From: Croceimicrobium sp965656185
GTDB taxonomy: Bacteria > Bacteroidota > Bacteroidia > Flavobacteriales > Schleiferiaceae
NCBI GenBank assembly: GCA_965656185.1
Contig: CBFHJH010000001.1
Location: 505,578-569,577 of the forward strand
Direction of reading: 5' to 3'
DNA: 64,000 nucleotides
Numbering within the stretch: the stretch's first letter is position 1; each line of letters begins with the position of its first letter. Below are positions 27,473 through 36,209 of the stretch, in pieces. The notes beneath the pieces are model-generated. The model was not told the origin of the DNA and ran no database searches. It was given only the letters and a program-made list of their open reading frames with translations. The translations under genes and the position numbers were made by a program.

Positions 27473-27504
27473 GACCTTGAAATTCAACTTAAATTGAAAA
27501 GGTC
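27473..27504. promoter_or_regulatory. imperfect dyad, candidate enhancer site for the sigma-54 promoter
   Basis: GACCTT...TTCAA and TTGAA-AAGGTC form nested inverted arms centred near 27489, about 125 bp upstream of the -24/-12 element. That distance fits an activator site. It differs from the TGTCC dyads at 2800-2836. Confidence 0.35.
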
Positions 27505-27613
27505 GAAGGACTAGTCATGGAGATCGTCAAAACACTTGAGACTTTGGGATAAGCTATGTTCCATACCCATCTGGTGTGATTCTATTTTTTTAGTCAACAG
27601 CACAGGTAATTTT

Positions 27614-27628
27614 TGGCACGTGCTTTGC
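27614..27628 (+). promoter_or_regulatory. sigma-54 promoter, perfect -24/-12 consensus
   Basis: TGGCACG-TGCT-TTGC matches the sigma-54 consensus at every conserved base with exact spacing. Transcription would start near 27640, 13 nt before the ATG. Confidence 0.8.
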
Positions 27629-27652
27629 GTTTATTCTTATAAAACACAAAAC

Positions 27653-28264
27653 ATGAAAAAGCAGCTAAGCCTAGCCCTTATCTTTTGCCTACCCTTAATC
27701 ACCTTGGCCCAAACCGAAACCTTATTGGGGGGAGATCTAAAATTTGGGGGCTTCGGTGGCCCCAATATCGAGTTGGGCTTTATTGATGGTTCGGCCGAAT
27801 TCTATTCGGGTGGTTCGGGAGCAATGATCATTAATGGCAAGTTCCTGGTGGGCGGCTTTGGTCAAGGCCTGATATCTGAACATATCATCGATCCCTATGA
27901 AGGTGATGCCATTCGTCCTGCCGTACTAACCAATCGAGTTACGGAAATTAACCAAGGTGGCTTATGGTTGGGCTATATCTACCAACCAAACAAACTTGTT
28001 CACCTGCACGGAGGACTTCAACTAGGTGGTGGTGAAGTAGATTTTTACGACGATTGGAACGAAAGCTATGAGTTTAACGATGATGGTTTCTTTGCCCTTA
28101 GACCTTATTTAGGTGCTGAAATCAACATCACGGGCTTTTTCAAAATATCGGCTACCGCCGGTTATCAGTATGTAAATGGGCTTAATAATTTCTATTTAAG
28201 TGATGCCCAGCTGTCCAATCCCTTTTTCAATCTCGGATTTAAGTTCGGCTATTTCGCAGAATAA
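27653..28264 (+). CDS. small outer-membrane beta-barrel protein under sigma-54 control
   Basis: 203 aa. Signal peptide (residues 1-19, ending TLAQ) and a glycine-rich mature part with alternating strands: LKFGGFGGPNIELGF, LVGGFGQGLI, LVHLHGGLQLGGG, FKISATAGYQYV. The final strand is LGFKFGYFAE. Start at 27653 fixed by the signal peptide and by the promoter just upstream. No family name is offered; small barrels like this are common in Bacteroidota. The sigma-54 promoter marks it as inducible. A terminator follows. Confidence 0.8.
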   Translation: MKKQLSLALIFCLPLITLAQTETLLGGDLKFGGFGGPNIELGFIDGSAEFYSGGSGAMIINGKFLVGGFGQGLISEHIIDPYEGDAIRPAVLTNRVTEINQGGLWLGYIYQPNKLVHLHGGLQLGGGEVDFYDDWNESYEFNDDGFFALRPYLGAEINITGFFKISATAGYQYVNGLNNFYLSDAQLSNPFFNLGFKFGYFAE

Positions 28265-28282
28265 AAATATTCCCTTCTCTCT

Positions 28283-28325
28283 AAAGCACGGCCACCCCTA
28301 TCTTTCCCAAAGGCCGTGCTTTTTT
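28283..28325 (+). terminator. terminator after the sigma-54 gene
   Basis: AAAGCACGGCC pairs with GGCCGTGCTTT over an 18-nt loop, then T-run. Confidence 0.85.
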
Positions 28326-28365
28326 ATTTCAAGCTCTGCCCAAAAGCAACAAGGTTTCAAAATAA

Positions 28366-28393
28366 AAAACCCCGATCGTCTGATCGGGGTTTT
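28366..28393 (-). terminator. terminator of sucC
   Basis: AAAACCCCGATC and GATCGGGGTTTT form a perfect 12-bp stem with a 4-nt loop, 20 nt past the sucC stop. Usable from both sides. Confidence 0.9.
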
Positions 28394-28413
28394 CTTATTA
28401 CGATTCAAAAATC

Positions 28414-29604
28414 TTAGCCTACTAGCTCTTGTACTTTGCCTGCTGCTTCAGCGAGAGCAATAGCAGAATGAACCTTAAGACCAGAATTGTCGATCATCTC
28501 TTTGGCTTGCTCGGCATTGGTACCTTGCAAACGCACGATGATCGGAATATTAATGTCTTCAATATTCTTGTAAGCATCGATAATACCCTGCGCTACGCGG
28601 TCGCAACGAACGATACCACCGAAAATATTTACCAAGATCGCCTTTACGTTATCGTCCTGTAGAATGATACGGAAAGCTTTTTCTACCCGTGCCGCGTCGG
28701 CTGTACCACCTACGTCTAGGAAGTTAGCTGGATTACCGCCCGCCATTTTGATAATGTCCATGGTTGCCATTGCCAAGCCGGCTCCGTTTACCATACAACC
28801 TACGTTTCCATCTAGGTTTACGAAGTTCAAGCCCGCTTCACCTGCTTCCACGTCGATCGGATCTTCCTCGCGCTTATCGCGTAATTCGGCGTAATCTTTA
28901 TGGCGGAATAATCCGTTATCGTCTAAACTTACTTTAGCGTCTACCGCTAGAATCTTATCGTCTGAAGTCTTTAATACTGGGTTGATTTCAAAAAGACTGG
29001 CGTCGATACCATCGTAAGCTTGGTACAAACTACTAACGAACTTCACCATTTCTTTGAAGGCAGTACCGCTAAGGCCTAAGTTAAAAGCGATCTTGCGCGC
29101 TTGGAAACCTTGCAAGCCTACTTTTGGATCTACCTCTTCGGTAAAGATCAACTCAGGAGTTTTGTCGGCCACTTCTTCGATATCCATCCCACCTTCGGTA
29201 GAATACATGATCATATTACGCCCACTGGCGCGATTCAATAAAACCGACATATAGATCTCAGAAGTCTCACTCTCTCCAGGATAGTAAACGTCTTCGGCGA
29301 TCAACACTTGATTTACACGCTTTCCTTCGGCTGAAGTTTGAGGAGTTACTAACATCATACCTAAGATTTCGTCAGAAATACTGCGAACATCGTCCAAGGA
29401 CTTGGCCAATTTTACCCCACCGCCTTTACCGCGGCCACCGGCATGAACCTGGGCTTTAATTACCCACCATGAGGTTCCGGTTTCCTCGTTAAGCTTTTTA
29501 GCAGCTTCTACTGCTTCTTCGGGAGTATTGGCTACAATGCCGCGCTGAACGCGCACTCCGTATGAGGCTAAAATATCTTTTCCTTGATACTCGTGTAAAT
29601 TCAT
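28414..29604 (-). CDS. sucC: succinate-CoA ligase, beta subunit
   Basis: 396 aa, normal length. TCA-cycle enzyme converting succinyl-CoA to succinate with ATP or GTP formation; partner SucD is not in the window. Landmarks: MNLHEYQGKDIL start, AQVHAGGRGKGGGVKLA in the ATP-grasp fold, FEINPVL, DAKVSLDDN and NIFGGIVRCDRVAQGI. The start at 29604 is the family start. A TATTTTTG -7 box (29630-29637) precedes it, divergent from the DUF5916 promoter. Confidence 0.96.
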   Translation of the reverse strand: MNLHEYQGKDILASYGVRVQRGIVANTPEEAVEAAKKLNEETGTSWWVIKAQVHAGGRGKGGGVKLAKSLDDVRSISDEILGMMLVTPQTSAEGKRVNQVLIAEDVYYPGESETSEIYMSVLLNRASGRNMIMYSTEGGMDIEEVADKTPELIFTEEVDPKVGLQGFQARKIAFNLGLSGTAFKEMVKFVSSLYQAYDGIDASLFEINPVLKTSDDKILAVDAKVSLDDNGLFRHKDYAELRDKREEDPIDVEAGEAGLNFVNLDGNVGCMVNGAGLAMATMDIIKMAGGNPANFLDVGGTADAARVEKAFRIILQDDNVKAILVNIFGGIVRCDRVAQGIIDAYKNIEDINIPIIVRLQGTNAEQAKEMIDNSGLKVHSAIALAEAAGKVQELVG

Positions 29605-29629
29605 GAATTTGCTTTTTTGCTGATGCCCG

Positions 29630-29637
29630 CAAAAATA
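29630..29637 (-). promoter_or_regulatory. sucC promoter -7 box
   Basis: Minus-strand TATTTTTG, 25 nt upstream of the sucC ATG. Confidence 0.45.
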
Positions 29638-29679
29638 CACCCCAATTTGGAAGACCGAAAGTTTTGCTCCTCTTTTATC

Positions 29680-29687
29680 TACCTTTG
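29680..29687 (+). promoter_or_regulatory. promoter of the DUF5916-lolD-kds operon
   Basis: TACCTTTG, 32 nt before the ATG at 29720. This is the only plausible promoter for the five-gene operon, whose later genes overlap. Confidence 0.55.
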
Positions 29688-29719
29688 CGCGGATTTCTGG
29701 AATCTGAGAACAATTTAGA

Positions 29720-32140
29720 ATGCGAAAATTATTCGGCGCAAGCCTTTTGAGCCTCCTTTCCCTAACCCTATTGGCTCAAAAGAAGAGTTTGGAACCGCTC
29801 AAGGCGGATGCGGAGATCGTCGTAGATGGTTTCCTGAATGATTCAATTTGGGCCTATACCCCAGAAGGTACTGATTTTGTAATGCTGTCACCGGGCAACG
29901 GTGACCCTATCCCCCAGCCTTTTGAAACTACTTTTAAAGTATTTTACAGTGATGAGGCGATCCACATTGGGATGGAAATGAAAGACCCACAACCTGATTC
30001 CATTTTAAAGCAAGTTACTGTTAGAGATAATTACAATGAAAATACCGATTGGATAGCGATCGCCATTAACCCTTTCAACGACGGACAAAACGACTTTACC
30101 TTCTTCTTAACTGCGGCCGGTACCCAAGCCGATAGTCGCACCACCAGCACCGGTGAAGATTTTTCGATCAATTCTATCTGGTATTCGGCGGTTCAAATAA
30201 CCGATGAAGGCTGGACCTGTGAGCTTAAGATCCCTTATATCGCCTTGCGTTTCCCCAATGAACTGAGTAAGGATTGGGGCTTTAATATCATCCGCTCCAT
30301 TCGCCGCTCACGTCAAGAGTACTCTTGGAATTTCATCGACCGAGGCTCCGGCTATTCTTGGGAGTACCAAACTGGGATCCTTCACAACATCAAAGAAATT
30401 GATCCACCGGTACGGTTTTCGCTCATGCCTTACGGTTCGGCTTATTTAGATAATTACGACGGGGAAACGAATTACGACTTTAATGCCGGTGTCGATTTAA
30501 AATACGGCATCAACGCAAGTTTTACCTTAGACGCCACCTTGATTCCTGATTTTGGTCAGGTAGCCTTCGATAATCAGTTTCTAAACCTGTCTCCTTTCGA
30601 AAATCGTTTTCAAGAAAATCGTCAGTTCTTTAATGAAGGAACCGACCTTTTTAGCATAAGCGACGATATGTTCTACTCGCGTAGGATTGGCGGTGCACCC
30701 AAAAACATTACCAACCAAGATCTGGCCGGTAACGACAGTGCCGACGTAACCGTGCGTACCGAGTTTACTCGCTTGCTTAATGCTACCAAGATCTCTGGCC
30801 GTACCAAAGGTAATTTGGGCATTGGCTTCATGAACGCCATAACCGATAATAACTACAGTACTATCGATTCCGCCGGCACTAGTAGGCAAGAACTCCTAGA
30901 ACCCCTCACCAATTATAACATCTTGGTGCTCGATCAACGTATTAATCGCGCCTCAAGCGTGAGCTTTATCAATACCAATGTACTGCGGGCCGGCGAATAC
31001 ATGGATGCGAACGTAGCTGGATTATTCTCTAGCCTTTATACCCCCAGCGGACAATATCGATTAGACTTGCAGCTAAAGCGCAGCGATCGTTTTTTTAGCC
31101 AAGATAGCTCCGAAAGTGGTGAGCACATTTATTTCCGCTTTGGCGACGTAGATGGCAATTGGCGTTGGGGTATTCGTCAAGATATCTACAGCGACACCTA
31201 CAATCCCAACGATCTTGGATTCCTTCCTCGCAATAACTTGATCAGAAATTACAGTGAGATAGAATACCAAACCTTTAAACCTAGTGGCCCCTTTAATCGC
31301 TACAGTTTAACCCTCTTCTCGGTGTATTCCAATTTATACAGCACGGGTAGATTCGAAGAGTTTTACTTAGGCTTTAATTCTTTCTTTTTATTACGCGATT
31401 TCACAGGTACGGGCATTCGCCTGCGACTTCGTCCGCAAACCAGTTACGATTACTTCGAACCACGGGTGGGCGGCGCTTATTTCCAAAAGCCATTGAATTA
31501 TGCCTTTGTCTACTTCATCTCTACCGACTACCGTAAACCCTTAGCGCTCGATGTAGATTTAAACTACGATTACACCCCCAATTGGGATCGCAACCACTAC
31601 ACCATAGACTTTGAACCTCGCATCCGCTTAGGTGATCACTTTTTCTTAATCCCCAAGGCTACCGGTGATATCTTTTACAATGATTACGGTTTTGCCGGCT
31701 TTGGAGCTAATGGTCCGATCTTCGGTAGACGGGACGTTAAAAACCTAACTCTATTACTCGACGGACGTTATGCCTTCAACCCGAATAGCTCCTTAAGTCT
31801 TCGTTTACGTCAGTTTTGGAGCAGAGTAGATTTCGACGAATACTACAACTTGTTGGCCGAGGGCTCTCTAAGCGATCCGATCGACCCGGGACAAAACCTA
31901 GACCTATTTTTCAATACCCTTAATTTGGACCTGCGTTTTTCCTGGTGGTTTGCCCCTGCTTCCGAAATGGTGGTGCTGTACCGCGTGGCTTTATCCAATG
32001 CCGGAGATGATATCAATAATAGCTATTTGCTTAACTTAGACCAAGCGCTTATGGCGCCCGTGCAGAACAATATTTCTTTACGCCTCACTTATTTCTTAGA
32101 TTACCATCAAACAAAAAGTCGCTTGGCGCGACGACCTTAA
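29720..32140 (+). CDS. DUF5916 outer-membrane protein with CBM9-like N-domain
   Basis: 806 aa. Signal peptide (to about 19), CBM9-like domain (about 22-215, EIVVDGFLNDSIWAYTPE, YWFF-type sheet). The C-terminal DUF5916 beta-barrel starts near 230 (VRFSLMPYGSAYLDNYDG) with PDFGQVAFDNQFLNLSPFENRF, a signature stretch of the family. The product is surface-located and of unknown role. Its stop overlaps the lolD start (TAATG), the first link of a coupled operon with lipoprotein export and KDO synthesis. Confidence 0.9.
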   Translation: MRKLFGASLLSLLSLTLLAQKKSLEPLKADAEIVVDGFLNDSIWAYTPEGTDFVMLSPGNGDPIPQPFETTFKVFYSDEAIHIGMEMKDPQPDSILKQVTVRDNYNENTDWIAIAINPFNDGQNDFTFFLTAAGTQADSRTTSTGEDFSINSIWYSAVQITDEGWTCELKIPYIALRFPNELSKDWGFNIIRSIRRSRQEYSWNFIDRGSGYSWEYQTGILHNIKEIDPPVRFSLMPYGSAYLDNYDGETNYDFNAGVDLKYGINASFTLDATLIPDFGQVAFDNQFLNLSPFENRFQENRQFFNEGTDLFSISDDMFYSRRIGGAPKNITNQDLAGNDSADVTVRTEFTRLLNATKISGRTKGNLGIGFMNAITDNNYSTIDSAGTSRQELLEPLTNYNILVLDQRINRASSVSFINTNVLRAGEYMDANVAGLFSSLYTPSGQYRLDLQLKRSDRFFSQDSSESGEHIYFRFGDVDGNWRWGIRQDIYSDTYNPNDLGFLPRNNLIRNYSEIEYQTFKPSGPFNRYSLTLFSVYSNLYSTGRFEEFYLGFNSFFLLRDFTGTGIRLRLRPQTSYDYFEPRVGGAYFQKPLNYAFVYFISTDYRKPLALDVDLNYDYTPNWDRNHYTIDFEPRIRLGDHFFLIPKATGDIFYNDYGFAGFGANGPIFGRRDVKNLTLLLDGRYAFNPNSSLSLRLRQFWSRVDFDEYYNLLAEGSLSDPIDPGQNLDLFFNTLNLDLRFSWWFAPASEMVVLYRVALSNAGDDINNSYLLNLDQALMAPVQNNISLRLTYFLDYHQTKSRLARRP

Positions 32141-32793
32141 TGATCCGAGCCGAAAACATACATAAAAGCTATGGCTCCTTGGATGTACTCAAGGGAGTTG
32201 ACCTTTCCGTGAATGAAGCCGAGATCTTATCGATCATGGGGGCAAGTGGCGCGGGAAAGACCACTTTCTTGCAAATTCTAGGCACGCTTGAAAAAGCCGA
32301 TCAGGGAGCCCTTTACTTTCAAGATCAAGCGGTGCATAAGATATCGAAGAACAAACTAGCCGCCTACCGCAATGAGCACTTGGGCTTTATCTTCCAATTT
32401 CACCATTTATTGCCCGAATTTACCGCTCAAGAAAATGTGGCCATTCCTGCTTTGATCGCAAAGGAAGATCGCAGAAAATCACTGCAAAGAGCCCAAGAAC
32501 TGCTGGATTTCATGGGCTTGAAAGATCGTTTAGAACATAAACCCTCTGCTCTATCGGGCGGAGAGCAACAAAGGGTAGCGGTAGCCCGTGCCCTTATGAA
32601 TAGGCCCGATTTGGTTTTGGCCGATGAGCCTACTGGTAATTTAGATAGCGCCAACGCTCGGGAGATTCATCGCTTATTTGGTGAGATCCGCAAAGAATTT
32701 GGCTCTAGCTTTGTAATTATTACCCATAACCGAGAACTGGCCGAAACTGCAGATCGCCTAATTGAAATGAAAGACGGTAAATTATTATCCTAA
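32140..32793 (+). CDS. lolD: ABC transporter ATPase, LolD/MacB type
   Basis: 217 aa. Walker A GASGAGKT, Q-loop FQFHHLLPEFT, signature LSGGEQQRVAVARAL, Walker B LVLADEPTGNLD and H-loop ITHN. The LPEFTAQENVAIPALI stretch is typical of LolD, which powers lipoprotein release from the inner membrane with LolCE. No permease gene is in the window. Translationally coupled to the DUF5916 gene (1-nt overlap) and 1 nt from kdsD. The symbol rests on similarity within the LolD/MacB group. Confidence 0.85.
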   Translation: MIRAENIHKSYGSLDVLKGVDLSVNEAEILSIMGASGAGKTTFLQILGTLEKADQGALYFQDQAVHKISKNKLAAYRNEHLGFIFQFHHLLPEFTAQENVAIPALIAKEDRRKSLQRAQELLDFMGLKDRLEHKPSALSGGEQQRVAVARALMNRPDLVLADEPTGNLDSANAREIHRLFGEIRKEFGSSFVIITHNRELAETADRLIEMKDGKLLS

Positions 32794-32794
32794 C

Positions 32795-33394
32795 ATGAGT
32801 TTGACCGACAGAATAAAAGACCTTATACAGAAAGAAATCGAAGCTATTCAAGGGATACCGGTAGACGGTGTAATCCAAAAGGCTTTGGACTTGATTCACG
32901 AGCAAGTGCATCAAAAAGGGGGAAAAGTAGTAGTAAGTGGCATGGGTAAGGCCGGTCAAATCGGTGTAAATATCGCCACTACCTTAAGTTCTACCGGTAC
33001 TCCGGCAATATTCCTGCACCCCAGTGAGTCGCAGCACGGCGACCTTGGTATCGTACAGAAAAATGACGTAATGTTCCTGATCTCCAACTCAGGTAAGACC
33101 CGTGAGATCATCGAACTGGAGTTTTTAGTAAAACGCTTGCACCCGGCTATGAAGATCATTGGTCTTACCGGTCATCCCGATGGTCCCCTATCCGATTTTG
33201 CGGATGTACTGCTTTATACCGGAAATCCTCAGGAAATCTGTCCCCTGGGCCTCACCCCTACTACCAGCACCACGGTAATGACCGTGGTGGGAGACCTTTT
33301 AGTGACCTTAATGATGGAAAAAATTAATTTTAGCAAAGAAGAATACGCCAAGCGTCACCATAGTGGCTACCTCGGCGACAAAGCACGTAAATAA
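32795..33394 (+). CDS. kdsD: arabinose-5-phosphate isomerase, SIS domain only
   Basis: 199 aa. Converts ribulose-5-P to arabinose-5-P, the first step to KDO. SIS landmarks: VVVSGMGKAGQIG, STGTPAIFLHPSESQHGDLG, SNSGKTREI and LGLTPTTSTT. E. coli KdsD is about 328 aa with two CBS domains; here the protein ends after the SIS fold (YAKRHHSGYLGDKA). The kdsA start overlaps its stop (TAATG). Context and motifs make the assignment firm. Confidence 0.92.
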   Translation: MSLTDRIKDLIQKEIEAIQGIPVDGVIQKALDLIHEQVHQKGGKVVVSGMGKAGQIGVNIATTLSSTGTPAIFLHPSESQHGDLGIVQKNDVMFLISNSGKTREIIELEFLVKRLHPAMKIIGLTGHPDGPLSDFADVLLYTGNPQEICPLGLTPTTSTTVMTVVGDLLVTLMMEKINFSKEEYAKRHHSGYLGDKARK

Positions 33395-34170
33395 TGAAAT
33401 TCACTCTTATCGCTGGTCCTTGTGCCATTGAAGACCGAGAAATGGCTCACCATATTGCCAAGGAGGTAAAGGCTATTTGTGATGACCTCGATATCCATTA
33501 CATCTTCAAAGGCAGTTATCGTAAAGCCAACCGTTCTCGTTTAGATTCCTTTACCGGAATTGGAGATACCGAAGCTTTGGAGATCCTTAAAGAAGTGGGA
33601 GAAACTTATAATATCGAGACCATTACCGACATCCATGAAAGCTATGAAGCGGACTTGGCAGCTCAATATGTTGATCATTTACAGATACCCGCTTTTCTTT
33701 GTAGGCAAACCGAATTGCTCTTAGCCGCTGGAAAAACCGGCAAAGGGGTTAACATTAAAAAAGGCCAGTTCCTTTCTCCCGAAGCCATGAAATTCCCGGT
33801 AGAAAAGGTAAAGAGTACCGGAAATGACAAGGTTTGGGCTTGCGAGCGTGGAGTTACTTTTGGTTATTCAGATCTAATTGTAGATGCCACAAGCTTAGCT
33901 CGTATGAAGGATCTAGGCGTTCCCGTGATCATGGATTGCACCCACTCGGTACAAAAACCCAATCGCACCGAAGGCGTTACCGGCGGCGATCCTCGTTTGA
34001 TTGAAACTATTGCTCTTTCTGCCATGGCTACCGGGGCCAATGGTTTTTTCATTGAAACCCATCCCGCTCCTCATACCGCCGCCTCCGACCCTTATACCAT
34101 GCTCGAGCTAAGTAAATTGCGAGGAATTTTAGAAAAATGCATGAAAGTGCGCAAAGCCTTAGAAGGGTGA
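33394..34170 (+). CDS. kdsA: 3-deoxy-8-phosphooctulonate synthase, metal-dependent type
   Basis: 258 aa. Condenses arabinose-5-P with phosphoenolpyruvate. Motifs: LIAGPCAIED, FKGSYRKANRS, VNIKKGQFLSPEAM, DCTHSVQKPN and FIETHPAPHTAASDPY. The Cys in GPCAIE is the metal ligand that separates the metal-dependent (Aquifex-like) enzymes from the metal-free E. coli type, which has Asn there. Middle gene of the kdsD-kdsA-kdsC run; the kdsC start overlaps the stop by 4 nt. Confidence 0.95.
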   Translation: MKFTLIAGPCAIEDREMAHHIAKEVKAICDDLDIHYIFKGSYRKANRSRLDSFTGIGDTEALEILKEVGETYNIETITDIHESYEADLAAQYVDHLQIPAFLCRQTELLLAAGKTGKGVNIKKGQFLSPEAMKFPVEKVKSTGNDKVWACERGVTFGYSDLIVDATSLARMKDLGVPVIMDCTHSVQKPNRTEGVTGGDPRLIETIALSAMATGANGFFIETHPAPHTAASDPYTMLELSKLRGILEKCMKVRKALEG

Positions 34171-34811
34171 GATTCCTTAAAGAAAATCTAGCCTATCTCA
34201 AAGCACAAGGTCTGCAAAGCGCCTTACTCGATACTTTGCTGGCCGCTCCGGAAATCAGCGTTGATAAACTTAGTGCCTTCGCCGAAGAACAGAACCTAAG
34301 TCTCGATCACATGATATTTCGCTCTTTAGCTCTAAAACCTTTCTCCGCCAAAATGTTGGTCATGGACTGTGATGGAGTATTAACCAAAGGCGAAATGATC
34401 GTTAGCACCGATGGCGAGCATACTAAGATCTTTAATGTAAAGGACGGTATGGGCATTAAGAAAGCGCAAGCCGCGGGCCTTCTTACCGCAATCTTATCGC
34501 ACGGTCATTCCACTGGAGTGGTAGAAGCGCGGGCCCAACAACTGGGCTTGCAAAAAGTCTATGTGGGTAAGGAAGCTAAACTGGCGATCTTGACGCAATG
34601 GGCGCAAGAGGCCCAGATAGCCTTAGAAGACATTGTATACGTAGGTGATGATATCAATGATCTGCCGGCCTTAGAAGCAGTAGGACATGGTTTTTGTCCC
34701 GCCGATGCCGTAGAAGAAGTAAAGCGCAGCCCTAAAGTGCAAGTACTGCAGAAATGCGGTGGAGAGGGCTGTATTCGGGAACTGGTAGATCGTTATTTAC
34801 GCTTCGATTAG
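34167..34811 (+). CDS. kdsC: KDO-8-phosphate phosphatase (HAD family) with N-terminal extension
   Basis: 214 aa from a GTG overlapping the kdsA stop (GTGA); an ATG at 34137 is possible but deep in kdsA. Nucleophile motif MDCDGVLT at 66-73, Lys in VGKEAKL, acidic motif GDDINDLP, and C-terminal GGEGCIREL. Family members usually reach the nucleophile within about 15 residues and are near 175 aa. Here about 60 helical residues precede it. Motif II reads LSHGHS instead of the common TGR.S form. It hydrolyses KDO-8-P to KDO. Confidence 0.88.
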   Translation: MRFLKENLAYLKAQGLQSALLDTLLAAPEISVDKLSAFAEEQNLSLDHMIFRSLALKPFSAKMLVMDCDGVLTKGEMIVSTDGEHTKIFNVKDGMGIKKAQAAGLLTAILSHGHSTGVVEARAQQLGLQKVYVGKEAKLAILTQWAQEAQIALEDIVYVGDDINDLPALEAVGHGFCPADAVEEVKRSPKVQVLQKCGGEGCIRELVDRYLRFD

Positions 34812-35648
34812 GACCGGATCTCGCAATTGGGCCAAAACTCCCGCCCCTAAAATTAATACCCCTCCCAGCAAGGTTAAAGTGGCTGGCTCCTCGGCAAATA
34901 GGAAGAAGGCCGCTATGATGCCATAGACCGGCTCTAAAGTAGCAATAAGGGCCGCAGTACGAGCTTGCACCTTCTGCAGCGCCTTTATGAATAGGCTATG
35001 CGATAGGGCCGTGAAAACGGTGCCGAGCATAAAAAGCAAAGCTAATTCTTGAGCTTGCAAGACATGTGGCTGCCACCAGCACAAAGGAATTAAGACTACC
35101 AGGGCCCAGAAGTCTTGATAAAAAGTAAGCTGTAAGGCCGGGTAATGATCTACAAGGTCTCTATTTAGAATCGCCATTAAGGCGAAACTGAAGCCAGAAG
35201 CCAAACCCCACAGGACCCCACTGAAATTGGCATTTGCAAGATCCCAAGGTATAATTAGACTGGTTCCGGTAAAACTGATCAAGACCAAAAGCCACTCGAA
35301 AAAAGCCAAGCGCTGTCGCTTCCAAAGCGCCTCCAATAAAAGGGTGAAAAATGGGAAGGAAGCAAAGCTTAAGAGCGCCAAGGCTACCGTAGTTTCTTGA
35401 ATGGCACGGAAAAAGGCATACCAATGAAAGGCGAGCAGTATTCCCAAAACCCCTAGGAGCAAATGATGCTGTAATCGCTTCAGGCGAAAGCCAATCCGTG
35501 AAAGGCCCAGAATAATAGCTAAGCTAATACTAGCAAACGCTACTCTACCCGCAACGATCCATAAGGGGTCGATACTTAACCAGCGTCCAAAAAGTCCCGC
35601 CAAACCAAAGAGGGCCACCGACAGGTGCAGGCCAAAGTAAACCTTCAT
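34797..35648 (-). CDS. EamA/DMT-family transporter
   Basis: 283 aa with ten predicted membrane helices in two EamA repeats (YAFFRAIQETTVALALLSFASFPFF; ATLEPVYGIIAAFFLFAEEP). Exports or exchanges a small metabolite across the inner membrane; the substrate cannot be inferred. It overlaps the end of kdsC by 15 nt, convergently. Its start abuts the DUF4442 stop with no gap, so the two are co-transcribed. Confidence 0.88.
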   Translation of the reverse strand: MKVYFGLHLSVALFGLAGLFGRWLSIDPLWIVAGRVAFASISLAIILGLSRIGFRLKRLQHHLLLGVLGILLAFHWYAFFRAIQETTVALALLSFASFPFFTLLLEALWKRQRLAFFEWLLVLISFTGTSLIIPWDLANANFSGVLWGLASGFSFALMAILNRDLVDHYPALQLTFYQDFWALVVLIPLCWWQPHVLQAQELALLFMLGTVFTALSHSLFIKALQKVQARTAALIATLEPVYGIIAAFFLFAEEPATLTLLGGVLILGAGVLAQLRDPVLIEA

Positions 35649-36155
35649 TTAAACCTTGGTCTTAACAGCCTGCCAGTCTTTGATCTGCCACCGTGCAATA
35701 GCAGAGGCTACCTTATTATTCCCTTTATCGAAGAGATCAATGGCGCAGTCCACGAAAACGCGATCTTGATGCTGTAATGGCTCGTATACTCGATCTTGTA
35801 ACCATTCCTCATCGATCTCAAAGCGCGCGCTTACCGCCGATTTGGCTTGATAATGGTAATCGAGATCAAGCTTTTGTAAGATCAAGCGATAACGCTTAGG
35901 ATCCATAGTGGCGATGAGTAATAGCCCGGAGCTGATCTCGGCCGCGGTAGCTTGCGCACAGGCGTGAATTCCTTTGAGGTGATTTAAATTCGATTTGCGA
36001 TAAGGTACCTGAATACGCAGGAAATTATCACCGAGGGCCTCTACCTGAAATCGATGGGCTCGGTTAAATGGCACAAAGCGATTTAAACTATAATTAAGTA
36101 GCCAACGCTGCCATTTGCTGTGCTTTGCTTTTTCGAAAAGGGACTTTAAATCCAT
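35649..36155 (-). CDS. DUF4442 hotdog-fold protein (thioesterase-like)
   Basis: 168 aa. It has the YSLNRFVPFNRAHRFQVEAL start and the HLKGIHACAQATAAEISSGLLLI helix typical of DUF4442, a hotdog relative of PaaI thioesterases. The helix motif would lie over the thioester. It directly precedes the EamA gene. Substrate unknown. Confidence 0.85.
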   Translation of the reverse strand: MDLKSLFEKAKHSKWQRWLLNYSLNRFVPFNRAHRFQVEALGDNFLRIQVPYRKSNLNHLKGIHACAQATAAEISSGLLLIATMDPKRYRLILQKLDLDYHYQAKSAVSARFEIDEEWLQDRVYEPLQHQDRVFVDCAIDLFDKGNNKVASAIARWQIKDWQAVKTKV

Positions 36156-36209
36156 GCGAGCCTTGATTTAGCACGAATATACAAAGGAGCTTTTGATATC
36201 TTCGGGGCC

